Origin: Stomorhina lunata
Taxonomy: Eukaryota > Arthropoda > Insecta > Diptera > Rhiniidae
Assembly (NCBI GenBank): GCA_933228675.1
Contig: OW121740.1
Location: 129,611,799 to 129,675,798 of the forward strand
Length of the DNA: 64,000 nucleotides
Direction of reading: 5' to 3'
Each line of letters opens with the position of its first letter. The stretch's first letter is position 1. The notes under the pieces are model-generated. The model had not been told where the DNA came from. It saw only the letters and a list, made by a program, of their open reading frames with translations, and did not search any database. Positions 22,376-36,700 of the stretch are shown here, in pieces. A program made the translations under genes and the position numbers.

Positions 22376-23849
22376 GTTTTAGTGCTTTCACTTTTACTCT
22401 AAAAATGAGGTTACTTTTTTGACAAAACCAGCCGTTTTGCACTCAAATCTCCATAGGAACTTATGCGTATGTGACATTTAAACAAATAAAAATGATTTAA
22501 AGAACCTCAAAAAACCAGAATAAAAGGAAGAGTTTGAATCAAAATTTAAAGCAGCATGAAAATATGGCATAAAATGATTGGCAACATGCAACATCATACT
22601 TTTGCTTCGATTTCAGTTCAAAATGTATCGAAAACGAGACAAATGAAATGGAAACTAAAATCCTAAAAATACTTTAAGCAAACAAAAAGTTTTAAAATAC
22701 CCACTACAAGAAAAAAGCGACCTAAATACCAAACGTGGACACTATTTATGGTGGAGAAATAAACACTAAATCAAAGTATTCAGGTATGTTCTGCAAATCA
22801 CTTCCACGTGATTTTGAAATCACATTCATTTTCTAAGTCGAATTATTCATAGTTCAAAAATTATTTTGACAATTTTATAATTTAGTGCCTTTAAGTTGAA
22901 GAAGGTCTTAAAATTTATTGATAACTGCTCTAACAATTATAGAAAATACAGCTTTTTTGAATTTCATGTGATTTCAAAATCATGTGAAAGTGATTTGCAG
23001 AACATACTCGATTAAATATAATTTACAAAAATGGAAAAAATAAAACAAAAGTGTTTTTTTTTCTTTTTGTTAAATAAAAGAAAACTTTTGTTTGAAAAAA
23101 AATACTTGTTGTAATCTTAATGGATAAATGCAAGAAATATGTATCAATTTTATATTTATTTTTTAATACCGAAAAGTGTAGGTGTCAGATTTTAGCTCTT
23201 TTTTATTTGGGTTCATAAAAACAAAGGCCTGTTAATGTGTAACAGATACATAAAAGTTTAGGAAAATTAAGTTGTTACCAGGACCTTTTTGTTCTGCGTC
23301 GTTGCTGTTAATGTTCCAAAGTATTTTTAGAGCATGTTGCCAGTGGCAGTACGAGACGAGTGAGACATTATGTAGGTGATATTTAAAACTTACTTAAAAT
23401 ATCTTATAACAAACATGTCTAAACTTAAATTGAAACATATTCAAATACACGTTCGCTCCTAAGTGAATATTATAATACATTTGTATCTCTACGAGAGTAT
23501 AGTTTACATCCAATCCATTCTACTGACATTTTTACTTAAGTACCTTTTTTGCTTTATTTTTCTTTTTGTTTACACTGTAATATTTTATTTTTAGACAACA
23601 GCAAATGGTTATTTACAGCAGAAATAAAATATTCTGCAAATCAGAGGAATGTAATCTTTACACTTAGGAAAACAATTTAGGTACAGTACAATTTTCAAGA
23701 AGAATCCTACCTTAACATTTAAAGTCTTTGCTACTTCTTACCAAATCTTATAAAGGCATCATTTTAAAAAGGGTTAATTACCTGCAAATAAAAAAAATTG
23801 AAAAATTTGTAAATTCTACGATAATGAAAAAGAAAACAAATAACAAATT
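22376..23849. other. no gene; AT-rich spacer with one MITE
   Basis: Holds the inverted-repeat element at 22787-23004; elsewhere only AT-rich low-complexity DNA. Confidence 0.45.
22787..23004. mobile_element. MITE, TA-flanked, TIR TGTTCTGCAAATCACTT
   Basis: TGTTCTGCAAATCACTT(C/T)CAC(G/A)TGATTTTGAAATCACAT-type ends match in inverted orientation over about 40 bp. TA occurs at 22785-22786 and 23005-23006. 218 bp, no ORF. Confidence 0.78.
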
Positions 23850-25615
23850 TTTCTTATTTTTATAGAAAATTTAAAAAATTTCATGTTTTTTTTAGGAAAT
23901 TTTTAAAAAATTTATTACTTGTATAGTAAATTTTTCAAAAAATATCTTAAAAAAAATTCTTATTTTATAGGATTTTTATTTTAATTTCTTATTTTTATAA
24001 GAAATTTTCAACAATTTTTTATTTTTATAGGAAATTTTTCAAAAATTTCTTATTTTTATAGGAAATTTTTCAAAAATTTCTTATTTTTAGAGGAATTTTT
24101 TCAAAAATTTCTTATTTTTACAGGAAATTTTTCAAAAATTTCTTATTTTTATAGGAAATTTTTCAAAAAATTCTTATTTTTATAGGAAATTTTTCAAAAA
24201 TTTCTTATTTTAATAGGAAATTTTTCAAAAATTTCTTATTTTTATAGGAAATTTTTCAAAAATTTCTTATTTTTATAGGAAATTTTTCAAAAATTTCTTA
24301 TTTTTATAGGAAATTTTTCAAAAATTTCTTATTTTTATAGGAAATTTTTCAAAAATTTCTTATTCTAATAGGATACTTTTCAAAAAATTATTATTTTTAT
24401 AGGAAATTTTTCAAAAATTTCTTATTTTTATAGGGAATTTTCTAAAAATTTCTTGTTTTAAGAGGAATTTTGTTCAAAATTTTTTTTATCGAAAAATTTT
24501 AAGAAAGTTTTTATTTTTATTTCTATAGGAAATTTTTCAAAAAATTCAATTATTTCTATAAAAAATGTTTAAATTTTTTTTTATTCTAATTTTTATAGGA
24601 CATTTTTTGTATTTTATTTTCAAAAATTTCTTATTTTTTTAAGAAGTTTTTCAAAAATTTCTTATTTTTATAGGAATTTTTTCATAAATTTGCTATTTGT
24701 ATTGGAATTTTTTCAAAAATATCTTATTTGTATAAAAAATTTTTCAAAAATTTCTTATTTTTATAGGAAATTTTTCAAAAATATCTTATTTTTATTGGAA
24801 ATTTTTCAAAAATTTATTATTTTTATAGGAAATTTTTCAAAAATTTATTATTTTTATAGGAAATTTTTCAAAAATTTCTTATTTTTATAGGAAACTTTTC
24901 AAAAATTTCTTATTTTTATAGGAAATTTTTCAAAAATTTCTTATTTTTATAAGAAATTTTTCAAAATTTTTTTTATTTTTATAGGAAATTTTTCAAAATT
25001 TTCTTATTTTTATAGGAAATTTTTCAAAAATTTCTTATTTTTAAAGGAAATTTTTCAAATTTCTTATTTTCAAAAATTTCTTATTTTTATAAGAAATTTT
25101 TCAAAAATTTCTTAGTTTTATAAGAAATTTTTCAAAAATTTCTTATTTTTTGGGAAGTTTTTCAAAAATTTCTTATTATAAGAAATTTTTCAAAAATTTC
25201 TTATTATAAGAAATTTTTCAAAAATTTCTTATTATAAGAAATTTTTCAAAAATTTCTTATTTTTATAGGAAATTTTTCAAAAATTTTTTTATTTTTATAG
25301 GAAATTTTTCAAAATTTTCTTATTTTTATAGGAAATTTTTCAAAAATTTCTTATTTTTAAAGGAAATTTTTCAAATTTCTTATTTTCAAAAATTTCTTAT
25401 TTTTATAAGAAATTTTTCAAAAATTTCTTATTTTTATAAGAAATTTTTCAAAAATTTCTTATTTTTTGGGAAGTTTTTCAAAAATTTCTTATTTTTTGGG
25501 AAGTTTTTCAAAAATTTCTTATTATAAGAAATTTTTCAAAAATTTCTTATTATAAGAAATTTTTCAAAAATTTCTTATTTTTATAGCAAATTTTTAAAAA
25601 TTTCTTAGTTTTATA
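23850..25615 (-). repeat. 31-bp satellite, minus-oriented block B
   Basis: Same family as 19690-21784 but reversed (TTTTTCAAAAATTTC, TTATTTTTATAGG). It contains a roughly 316-bp higher-order duplication: the rare text TTAAAGGAAATTTTTCAAAT occurs at 25041 and again at 25357 with matching neighbours, including shortened TTATTATAAG units. Confidence 0.96.
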
Positions 25616-26799
25616 TATCTTTATTTTTTGGGATATATGAAAAATTGCAAAGACGTTCTTTTAATTATTATCCGGACTTTTAACATATTTTTTGCTTGTC
25701 ATTTTGCATTTTACACACTGTAACACTTTTTATGTTTAAACAACACATTTGTTTTAATATAAAAAGAATGTAATCAATCTGCATAAATATCTACGTGTGA
25801 CTGCCTGTCTTGTCTTTCCTGCTGTCTATATGTCTGTCTTTCCCATTATTCAGTCTTATGTGTGGGGTGTTCTTAAAAGCCTAAGATACTCATACTTCAG
25901 TTATGAGTAACAAATTTTTTTAAAAGCCAAAAGGAAAACAAGAAAGAAACAAGCTAAGAAGTAGAGCTTTTTAGAAAATTACTTTAGTCGTTCTTAACGT
26001 ATGAACCTTTAGTTCTCAGGAGTTACAAATAAGTATCTAGATACTTATTTTTACGCACTTTGAAAAGGTTGTTTGATCTAAACCAAGACAAACATTTCAA
26101 ACACACATGAGGTCTGCTGGCAAGTATTGGGTGGATGTGATGTTTTAAGGCAATCTAGGCAACATTATAAAATCCCCAATATAATGCTGATGGCTTAGTT
26201 TTTTTTTAAGAAAAATAGAAAAAAAGATACCAACATTCTTAGCGAAATACTTTTATAGACTTTGAGGAAAAAACTGAATTTTGTTGTTTGAATTTTCCCA
26301 TTTTGCAGCATTTGTGTGTGGCATTTTGAATTAGTTGTTGTTTCGGCTTTTGGATGATTTTTTTTTCTATCGACTTAAGTATAAATATTAGCACTAAAGA
26401 GAGCTTTGTTTCATTCCTTTTTTTTTGCCCTTTTGTTGAAAAAAAGTTTATATTTTATGTGACATTGTCGGCATGATACTTGAATTCATATTTGATGTTG
26501 GCTTAAAAAGTTTCTATTTTAAACTTTCTTACTTAAACTTTTGAAAAAGTTGTGGCGGCAATCATAAAACAGGCTTAGTAGACGTCTATTAAGTGGGATT
26601 CTTTAAAACTTTTTGTTATTTTCTTTTAAAGTTGTAAATATAATTTAAATAATTTTGTATAATTTTAGGTTACATCTTTGAGGATTTAAAGAATTGCTTT
26701 TTGAGAACTAAGAACTTTTTTATGTAATTTAAAATTTACACTTTATCATGTAAGTTATAGAAAAATTACTTTATGATTATAGCATTATTAACAAAAATT
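25616..26799. other. no gene; AT-rich spacer
   Basis: Low-copy-looking AT-rich DNA with CTGTCTTGTCTTTCC and CTGTCTGTCTTT pyrimidine tracts near 25805-25840. No coding signature. Confidence 0.4.
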
Positions 26800-28865
26800 T
26801 TTATTTGTTAAAATTTTTAAAAAAATTTCCAATTTTTATAGGAAAATTTTAAAAAACTATATAATTTTATAGGATTTTTTTCAAAAATTTCTTATTTTGA
26901 TGGGGAAATTTTATATAAATAAGAAATTTTTCAAAAATTTATTTTTTTAGGAAATTTTTTAAAAATTTCATATTTTAATAGGAAATTTTTCAAAAATTTC
27001 TTATTTTTATAGGAAATGTTTCAAACATTTCTTATGTTTATATTAAATTTTTCCAAAAACTTCTTAATTTTATAATAAATTTTTAAAAACTTTCCTTATT
27101 TTATCGAACATTTTTTAAAATTTCTTTGTTATTTTGATAGAAAATTTTTGAAAAATTTCTTACTTTTTAGAAAATTTTCAAAATTTCTTATTTTTATAAG
27201 AATATTTTCAAAAATGTCTTATTTTTATAGTAAATTTTTGAAAATTTTCTTAATTGTACATGAAAATTTTCAAAATTTTTTTATTTTTATAGGAAATTTT
27301 TCAAAAATTTTTCATTTTTATAGGAAATTTAAAAAAAAATTTCTTATTTTTATAGGAAATTTTTTAAAAATTTCCTTTTTTATATGAAAATTTTAAAAAA
27401 TTTATTTTTATAGGAATTTAAAAAAAAAATAGTTTTATAGGAAATTTTTAAAAAAATTCTTATTTTTAGAAATTTTTCAAAAATTTCTTATTTATATAGG
27501 AAATTTTTCAAAAATTTCCTATTTTTATAGAAAATTTTTCAAAAATTTACTATTTTTATAGGAAATTTTTCAAAAAATTTTATTTTTAGAGGAAAATTTT
27601 CAAAAATTTCTTATTTTCATAGCAAATTAAAAAAAAAATTCTTAAAAATTTTATATTTTTAAATGAAATTTTTCAAAAATTAATTATTTTTATAAGAACT
27701 TTTTTAATTTTTTTTTTTGCAAGAAGAAATTTCTTATTTTAATAGGAAATTTTTTAAAAATTTCTATTTTTTTTATAGCATATTTTTCAAAAAATTTTTT
27801 ATTTTGACAAAAGTTTCTTATTTTTATGGAAAATTTAAAAAAAAATTCTTATTTATTTATAGGAAATTTAGATTTTTTTAAGGAAATTATTCAAAAATTT
27901 CCTACTTTTTTATAACAAATTTTACAAAAATTTCTTTTTTTAGGAAATTTTTCAGAAATTTCTAAATTTTTCAAAAATTTCTTATTTTATATAAATTTTC
28001 AAAAATTTCCAATTTTTATAGGAAATTTTTCAAAAATTTCTAATTTTTATAGGAAATTTTTGAACAATTTCTTATTTATATAGGAAATTTTTCAAAAATT
28101 TCTTAATTTTATAGGAAATTTTTCAAAAATTTCTTATTTTTATAGGAAATTTTTGAAAAATTTCTCGTTTTTATGTAAATTTTTGCAAAAATTTCTTATT
28201 TTTATAGGAAATTTTTCAAAAATTTCTTATTTTTATAAGAAATTTTTCAAAAATTTCTTATTTTTATAAGAAATTTTTAAAAAATTTCTTATTTTTATAA
28301 GAAATTTTTCAAAAATTTCTTATTTTTATAAGAAAATTTTTCAAAAATTTCTTATTTTTATAAGAAATTTTTCAAAAATTTCTTATTTTTATAAGAAATT
28401 TTTCAAAAATTTCTTATTTTTATAAGAAATTTTTCAAAAATTTCTTATTTTTATAAGAAATTTTTCAAAAATTTCTTACTTTTATAAGAAATTTTTCAAA
28501 AATTTCTTATTTTTAGAGGAAATTTTTTAAAAATTTCTTATAAGAAATTTTTCAAAAATTTCTTATTTTTAGAGGAAATTTTTCAAAAATTTCTTATTTT
28601 TATAGGAAATTTTTCACAAATTTCTTATTTTTATGGGAAATTTTTCAAAAATTTCTTAGATTTATAGGAATTTTTTCAAAAATTTCTTATTTTTATAGGA
28701 AATTTTTCAAAATTTTCTAATTTTTATAGAAAATTTTTCAAAAATTTCCATTTTTATAAGAATTTTTTTTTAAATTTCTTATTTTTATAGAAAATTTTTT
28801 AAAAATACCTTATTTTAAGAAAATTAAGAGTTCTTAATATTTTTTAGGAAATTTTTAAAATAAAC
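26800..28865 (-). repeat. 31-bp satellite, minus-oriented block C
   Basis: The left part (26800-28000) is strongly decayed; 28080-28740 is homogeneous with TTTTTATAAG rather than TTTTTATAGG as the usual variant, that is, a local subfamily. Same orientation as 23850-25615. Confidence 0.94.
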
Positions 28866-30784
28866 GACGGCTTTTTGTTAAAACCATTAAATTAGCTTTA
28901 TATTTCTATATAATTTGTTAAAAACACAACCCATTTTTCAAATCATCATTATATATTTTTTTATATCCTCAATAAAACAAAGACTTTTTAAACTGAAATA
29001 AAAACCTTAAAGTAGAAATAAAATTACAATTGGATATATTTATTGCTCTTAGCCAGTTTCTGTCCATTAGATCGTAAATTATTGTAATGTAATAGTGTCT
29101 ACACCCCGTTTAGTAGTTTCTTCCTCCTTTTTTTTTGGCTTGAAAGCCGCCAATAGAACAAAGAAATTCTAGTCATTAACGAACTAATACGAATCATTGT
29201 ATCCTAATTCATCTTAAATTCTTTTGGTTTAGAACTTTCGAGGTGTTAAAAAGCATTAAGTCTTTAACGATTTTAAAATTAAATTCTCACAAAGTCAAAC
29301 TAAAAAGCTGTACACAAAGGAAAATATGTCTTTTTATGGTTAAAGAAACATTAGCTAAATTTTGCCAACATGCAAACTTTTTACGATTTCGGCCAATTTC
29401 TACATCAGGTGGCAAATTTCATGACATTATCTTCAAATATTTTATCTTAAGACTGCATGGACAGAGCGGATGGACATTGCTAAATCGACTTATGAATCTT
29501 ATGGATCTCAGATCCATGCTTCAGCACTAATATATAATGACCTCATCCCACCCCATCTAGGGTGGGATTTTGACATAAATTTAGGTCTATTATATCAGTT
29601 AAATATCTCAACTTTTTTCAGTGTAACAGCTGAGAGAATTTAAAGTAGGAAAGCTAAGAACCATTACCTTACCCATAAAAAATTTTATTAAGCCTTAACC
29701 CGTGGAACTTTCTTAAAAGACTTGGCTTACAACACAAAACCTTCATTGTTATAAAATTTCAAATAAATCTTTAAGGTGCGTATTGGGGCTCTTTTAATGT
29801 CTTAAAAAAAATTAACTTTTTATCTAAAAATACAGACTTTTCTGTTTTTTTAATGCGCTTAACAATTCAATTTCATTTAATTAGGAATATATTTGTTGCT
29901 TTGGGTTCACCTTGAAAATTTAGCCATTATCAGTTAATTGGCTAAACTGAATTAAAAGTGTTAAAGCCAAGCCGTACCTTTATTTTTCAAAGTACTTTAT
30001 GTATTTCTCAAATAGACATTTTGAATCTAAGAAATCCTTAAAACTCACGCACGCATTCAATGAAAGTCACTACAAATTTTTGTTTTAGGGAGTGAATGCA
30101 GGCAGACAGACAGACATGCAAACAGAAAAGACATCAAAAGTCTGAGTTTGTTGGTTGGCTAGATGGATGGATGGACTGTTTGACTGCTTTGCCTGTTTGT
30201 CATATGACCAGCCAGAAAGACGTCAGACAACTCCCATAAGTCAGAGAGTAGCATAAGTACTAATGATAAGGTTAATTGCTTTTTACTGTGACAGCTTTAA
30301 TTTGCCGCGTATTTAGTTGTTTGGAGGATTAAAAATACATTAAGATTTTCTTTTTCAGTTTTTTTTTGCTTATTTTCCTGGGATTTTTATTATATTATGA
30401 AATTGCAAAAAAAAAAACTGAATAAATAAAAAAGAAAAAAATGTACAGACAGAATTGTTTGAATGTACTGTCTCCTTGAGTACCTAGAAAAATTTCTACT
30501 TAAAATAAGTATGTACTAAAATTTTGCTTTAGTATTTAGATAAAGCTAATAAAGTCTATTATTTTTTATAGTTATATTTATGACTTGTCTCCGCTTTATA
30601 GCTGTTCTTTGAAGTATTGTCGTAAAAAAAGTCAATTGTGTCTTCTTTGAATATTAAACATTTTAATTAGCATTTTCTGTAAAACATTAAATTCTAACTG
30701 TTAAACGAGGATAATTCGTGGGAGAGTTTTAAAGATGAAAAATTTTGTTGTTTTACGGCAAAAGTCAGGAATCTAATAAAAATA
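28866..30784. other. no gene; AT-rich spacer with short microsatellites
   Basis: CAGACAGACAGA at 30102-30115 and GATGGATGGATGG near 30163-30176. ORFs here (for example 29243-29530) show no protein family. Nothing else recognised. Confidence 0.4.
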
Positions 30785-32940
30785 TTCTTTTTTTATAGTA
30801 AATTTTGAAAAATTCTTATTTTTAAAAGAAATTCGTCGTCAATTTCTAAGTTTAATAGGAAATTTTTCACAAATTTTCAAATTTTTTAAGAAACTTTTCA
30901 AAAGCTTCTTATTTTTATAAAAATTTTTTTCAAAAATTTCTTATTTTTTTTTTAAATTTTTGAAAAAAAAATCTTATATTTATAGAAAATTTTTCAAAAA
31001 ATTCTTAATTTTATAGGACATCTTTCAAAAATATCTAATTTTTATAGGAAACTTTTCAAAATTTTTTTTATTAATTTTTCATAAAATGTTTATTTAAATT
31101 TCCAAAAAATTTCTTATTTTTAAAGGAAATTTTTTTTTAAATTTTTTATTTTTATTGGAAATTTTTCAGAAATTTCTTATTTTTACAGGAAATTTTTCAA
31201 AAGTTTCTTTTTCTATACGAAATTTTTCAAAATTGTCTTATTTTGGTAGGAACTTTTTCAAAAAATTCGAATTTTTATAGGAAATATTTTAAAAATTTTT
31301 TATTTTATGGGAAATTATTCAAATTTTGTTTATTTTTATAAGAAATTTTTCATATTTTTTTTAGAAAATTTTTTAAGAATTTTTCATTTTATAGAAAATT
31401 TAGAAATTTATAAAAATATACTTTAAAAATAAGAAATGTTTGAAAAAATTTCCTATAAATAAGAATTAAAAAAAATTCTATAAAAATAAGAATTTTTCTA
31501 AAAATTCTAATTTTTATAGATTTTTCAAAAAATTCTAATTTTTATAGGAAATATTTTAAAAATTTCTTATTTTTATTGGATATTTTTCAAATTTTGTTTA
31601 TTTTTATAAGAAATTTTTCAAATTTTTCTTTATTTTTAAAATTTTTAGTTGTTTGTTAGTTTAATAAGAAATTTAAAAAAAATATTTTCTTAAAAGTGAG
31701 AAATTTCTTTGAAAGTTTCCGACTTTTAAGGAAATTTTTCAAAAATTTCACATTTTTTTAAAAAATTTATAAGAATTTTTCATTTTATAGAAACATTTTA
31801 TAGAAAAATTAGAAATTTTTAAAAATATACTATAAAAATAACAAATGTTTGAAAAAATTTACTAAAAAATAAGAATTAAAAAAATTCTATAAAAATAAGA
31901 ATTTTATGAAAAATTTCGTATAAAAAAAGAAATTTTTGAAAAATGTCCTATAAAAATAAAAAACTTTTAAGAAATTTCATATAAAAATAAGAAATTTTTG
32001 AAAAACTTCCTATAAAAATAGGAAATTTTTGAAAATTTTCCTATAAAATTAAGAAATTTTTGAAAAATTGCCTATAAAAAAGATTTTTTTTTAAATATCC
32101 TATTAAAATGAGAAACTCTTGAAACAATTGAAATGAAATAAAAATAAGACATTTTTTAAAAATTTCCTATAAAAATAAGAAATTTTTTTAAAACTTCCTA
32201 TAAAAATAAGAAATTTTTTAAAAATTTTCTATAAAAATAAGAAATTTTTGAAAAATTTTCTTTAAAAATAAGATTTTTTTGAAAAATTTTTAATAAAAAT
32301 AAGAAATTTTTGAAAAATGTCCAAAAAAAAAACTTCCTATAAAAAAATTTCCTATAAAACAAAGAAATTTTTGAAACATTTTCTATAAAAATAAGAAATT
32401 TTTAAAAAATTTCCTATAAGAATAAGAAAATTTTGAAAAATTTTTTATAAAAATAAGAAATTTTTAAAAATTTTCCTATAAAAATAAGAAATTTTTGAAA
32501 AATTTCCTATAAAAATAAGAAATTTTTGAAAAATTTCCTATAAAAATAAGAAATTTTTGAAAAATTTCCTATAAAAATAAGAAATTTTTGAAAAATTTCC
32601 TATAAAAATAAGAAATTTTTGAAAAATTTCCTATAAAAATAAGAAATTTTTGAAAAATTTCCTATAAAAATAAGAAATTTTTTGAAAAATTTCCTATAAA
32701 AATAGAAAATTTTTACAAAAATTGAAAAATTTTCGGAAAAAAATAAGAAATTTTTTAAAAATTATCATATAAAATAAGAAATTTTTGAAAAAATTTCGTA
32801 AAAAAATAAGAAATTTAAAAAAAAAATTCTTATAAAAATAAGAAATTTTCGAAAAATAAGAAATTAAAAAAAAAATGCTATAAAAAAAGACATTTTTGAA
32901 ATTTTTTATAAAAATAAGAAATTTTTGTTCCGAATAATCT
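30785..32940. repeat. 31-bp satellite, block D with orientation flips
   Basis: Decayed minus orientation about 30785-31400, plus about 31405-31500, minus about 31500-31780, then plus 31790-32940; 32440-32700 is homogeneous. Breaks fall inside units, so the flips are inversions, not random variants. Confidence 0.92.
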
Positions 32941-33763
32941 ATTTATAGGAAATTTAACGTTTTTAAAAAACCCACATAGAAATACGTCTATAATTTAGTT
33001 CTAATTTAGTTCTTTATTATTCTTTAAACGACAACATTGAAAGTCCCAGAAGATGTGATCCTTGAGTGTCCCGTATAGATTTTACTTGAGGATCATAGTG
33101 CTAAGTCTATTTAATGAAAAAGATAAAAATTAGGCTGCATCAATCTGCCCAAAAATATTTTATTTCAAATTTTATTTATAAAAAGCTTTAATTTTAAAAC
33201 AAAAATATATTTTGTAATAATTCCGTTCAACAAAAGCACCAAAGCAAGATAATTCTGTTGCATTTGTTGCATAATGGGAACAAGTTTCATTTCATTTAAA
33301 TCTCAAAAAGAATAATATTTCATTGTTTAAGAAGCCTGATTGAATGCCGGCACCCCAACCAACAAAATCATAACATCTTTAATATTCTTTTACATAATTT
33401 CAAAAAGACTCTGCTGAACTCTTTAACTCTTAAGTGAATATGAAAGAGGAAAAAAAAAATTGAATCCATCACTTTGATGTTTGAGTGACATATTGTATTA
33501 TGGGCTGTTAAAGTTCTTCGTCTTCTGATACGCATTAACACAAGAAAAGAAAGACTAAAAAAAACTTATAAAAGTCTTATTTGGTTCAGGTCATTTGTAA
33601 CATATCACGTACAAACATAGATTACACAAGAAATTTTACAGACCAATAGAGAAGCGGGAATATGTAAGTGCATCTAGCGGGAAGACATTTAAACGCCTTA
33701 TCTTTAAGAGGCCTTTTTATAGACTTGCTGACGTCTGGGTTCACACGAAAAAACTTAAGCCAT
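32941..33763. other. no gene; AT-rich spacer
   Basis: Separates the 31-bp and the 20-bp satellites. No repeat, coding or RNA feature recognised. Confidence 0.4.
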
Positions 33764-36700
33764 TTTCGTGTATATATAGAGTTTGTCTATATATAGACAA
33801 GTTTGTCTATAGAAAGACGAGTTTGTCAATATATAGACGAGTTTGTCTATATATATATATATACGAGTTTGTCTATATATAGACAAGTTTGTCTATATAT
33901 AGACAAGTTTGTCTTTATATACACGAGTTTGTCTTTATATAGACGAGTTTGTCTATATATAGACGAGTTTGTCTATATATAGATGAATTTGTCTATATAT
34001 AGACGAGTTTGTCTATATATAGACGAGTTTGTCTATATATAGACGAGTTTGTCTATAGACGAGTTTGTCTATATATAGAAGAGTTTGTCTATATCTAGAC
34101 GAGTTTGTCTATATATAGGCGAGTTTGTCTATATATAGACGAGTTTGTCTTTATATAGACGAGTTTGTCTATATATAGACGAGTTTGTCTATATATAGAC
34201 GAGTTTGTCTATATATAGACGAGTTTGTCTATATATAGACGACTTTGTCTATATATAGACGACTTTGTCTATATATAGACGACTTTGTCTATATATAGAC
34301 GACTTCGTCTATATTTAAACGACTTTGTCTATATATAGACGACTTTGTCTATATATAGACAACTTTGTCTATATATAGACGACTTTGTCTATATATAGAC
34401 AACTTTGTCTATATATAGACGACTTTGTCTATATATAGACGACTTTGTCTATATATAGACGACTTTGTCTATATATAGACGACTTTGTCTATATATAGAC
34501 GACTTTGTCTATATATAGACGACTTTGTCTATATATAGACGACTTTGTCTATATATATACGACTTTGTCTATATATAGACGACTTTGTCTATATATAGAC
34601 AACTTTGTCTATATATAGACGACTTTGTCTATATATAGACAACTTTGTCTATATATAGACGACTTTGTCTATATATAGACAACTTTGTCTATATATAGAC
34701 GACTTTGTCTATATATAGACGACTTCGTCTATATTTAAACGACTTTGTCTATATATAGACGACTTTGTCTATATATAGACAACTTTGTCTATATATAGAC
34801 GACTTTGTCTATATATAGACAACTTTGTCTATATATAGACGACTTTGTCTATATATAGACAACTTTGTCTATATATAGACGACTTTGTCTATATATAGAC
34901 GACTTTGTCTATATATAGACGACTTTGTCTATATATATACGACTTTGTCTATATATAGACGACTTTGTCTATATATATACGACTTTGTCTATATATAGAC
35001 GACTTTGTCTATATATACGACTTTGTCTATATATAGACGACTTTGTCTATATATAGACGACTTTGTCTATATATAGATGACTTTGTCTATATATAGACGA
35101 CTTTGTCTATATATAGACGACTTTGTCCATATATAGACGACTTTGTCTATATATAGACGACTTTGTCTATATATAGACGACTTTGTCTATATATAGACTA
35201 CTTTGTCTATATATACACGACTTTGTCTATATATAGACGACTTTGTCTATATATAGAGGACTTTGTCTATAAATAGACGACTTTGTCTATATATAGACTA
35301 CTTTGTTTATTAATACACAACTTTGTCTATATATATACGACTTTGTCTATATATAGACGACTTTGTCTATATATAGACGACTTTGTCTATATATAGAGGA
35401 CTTTGTCTATAAATAGACGACTTTGTCTATGTATAGACTACTTTGTTTATTAATAGACAACTTTGTCTATATATAGACGACTTTGTCTATATATAGACGA
35501 CTTTGTCTATATATAGACTACTTTGTCTATATGTAGACGACTTTGTCTATATATAGACGACTTTGTCTATATATAGAGGACTTTGTCTATAAATAGACGA
35601 CTTTGTCTATATATAGACTACTTTGTTTATTAATAGACGACTTTGTCTATATATAGACGACTTTGTCTATATATAGACGACTTTGTCTATATATAGACGA
35701 CTTTGTCTATATATAGACGATTTTGTCTATATATAGACGATTTTGCCTATATATAGACGATTTTGTCTATATATAGACTACTTTGTCTATATATAGACGA
35801 TTTTGTCTATATATAGACTACTTTGTCTATATATAGACGACTTTGTCTATATATAGACGACTTTGTCTATATATAGAGGACTTTGTCTATATATAGACGA
35901 CTTTGTCTATATATAGACTACTTTGTCTATATGTAGACGACTTTGTCTATATGTAGACGACTTTGTCTATATATAGAGGACTTTGTCTATAAATAGACGA
36001 CTTTGTCTATAAATAGACTACTTTGTCTATATATAGACGACTTTGTCTATATATAGACGACTTTGTCTATATATAGACTACTTTGTCTATATATAGACGA
36101 CTTTGTCTATATATAGAGGACTTTGTCTATAAATAGACGACTTTGTCTATATATAGACTACTTTGTTTATTAATAGACAACTTTGTCTATATATAGACGA
36201 CTTTGTCTATATATAGACGACTTTGTCTATATATAGACGACTTTGTCTATATATAGACGACTTTGTCTATATATAGACGATTTTGTCTATATATAGACGA
36301 CTTTGTCTATATATAGACTACTTTGTCTATATGTAGACGACTTTGTCTATATATAGACGACTTTGTCTATATATAGACTACTTTGTCTATATGTAGACGA
36401 CTTTGTCTATATATAGACTACTTTGTTTATTAATAGACAACTTTGTCTATATATAGACGACTTTGTCTATATATAGACGACTTTGTCTATATATAGACGA
36501 CTTTGTCTGTATATAGACGACTTTGTCTATATGTAGACGACTTTGTCTATATATAGACGACTTTGTCTATATATAGACGACTTTGTCTATATATAGACGA
36601 CTTTGTCTATATATAGAGGACTTTGTCTATAAATAGACGACTTTGTCTATATATAGACTACTTTGTTTATTAATAGACAACTTTGTCTATATATAGACGA

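Noticed and set aside
29243..29530. 95-codon plus ORF
   Set aside because: No recognisable domain, basic AT-driven composition, isolated in spacer DNA.
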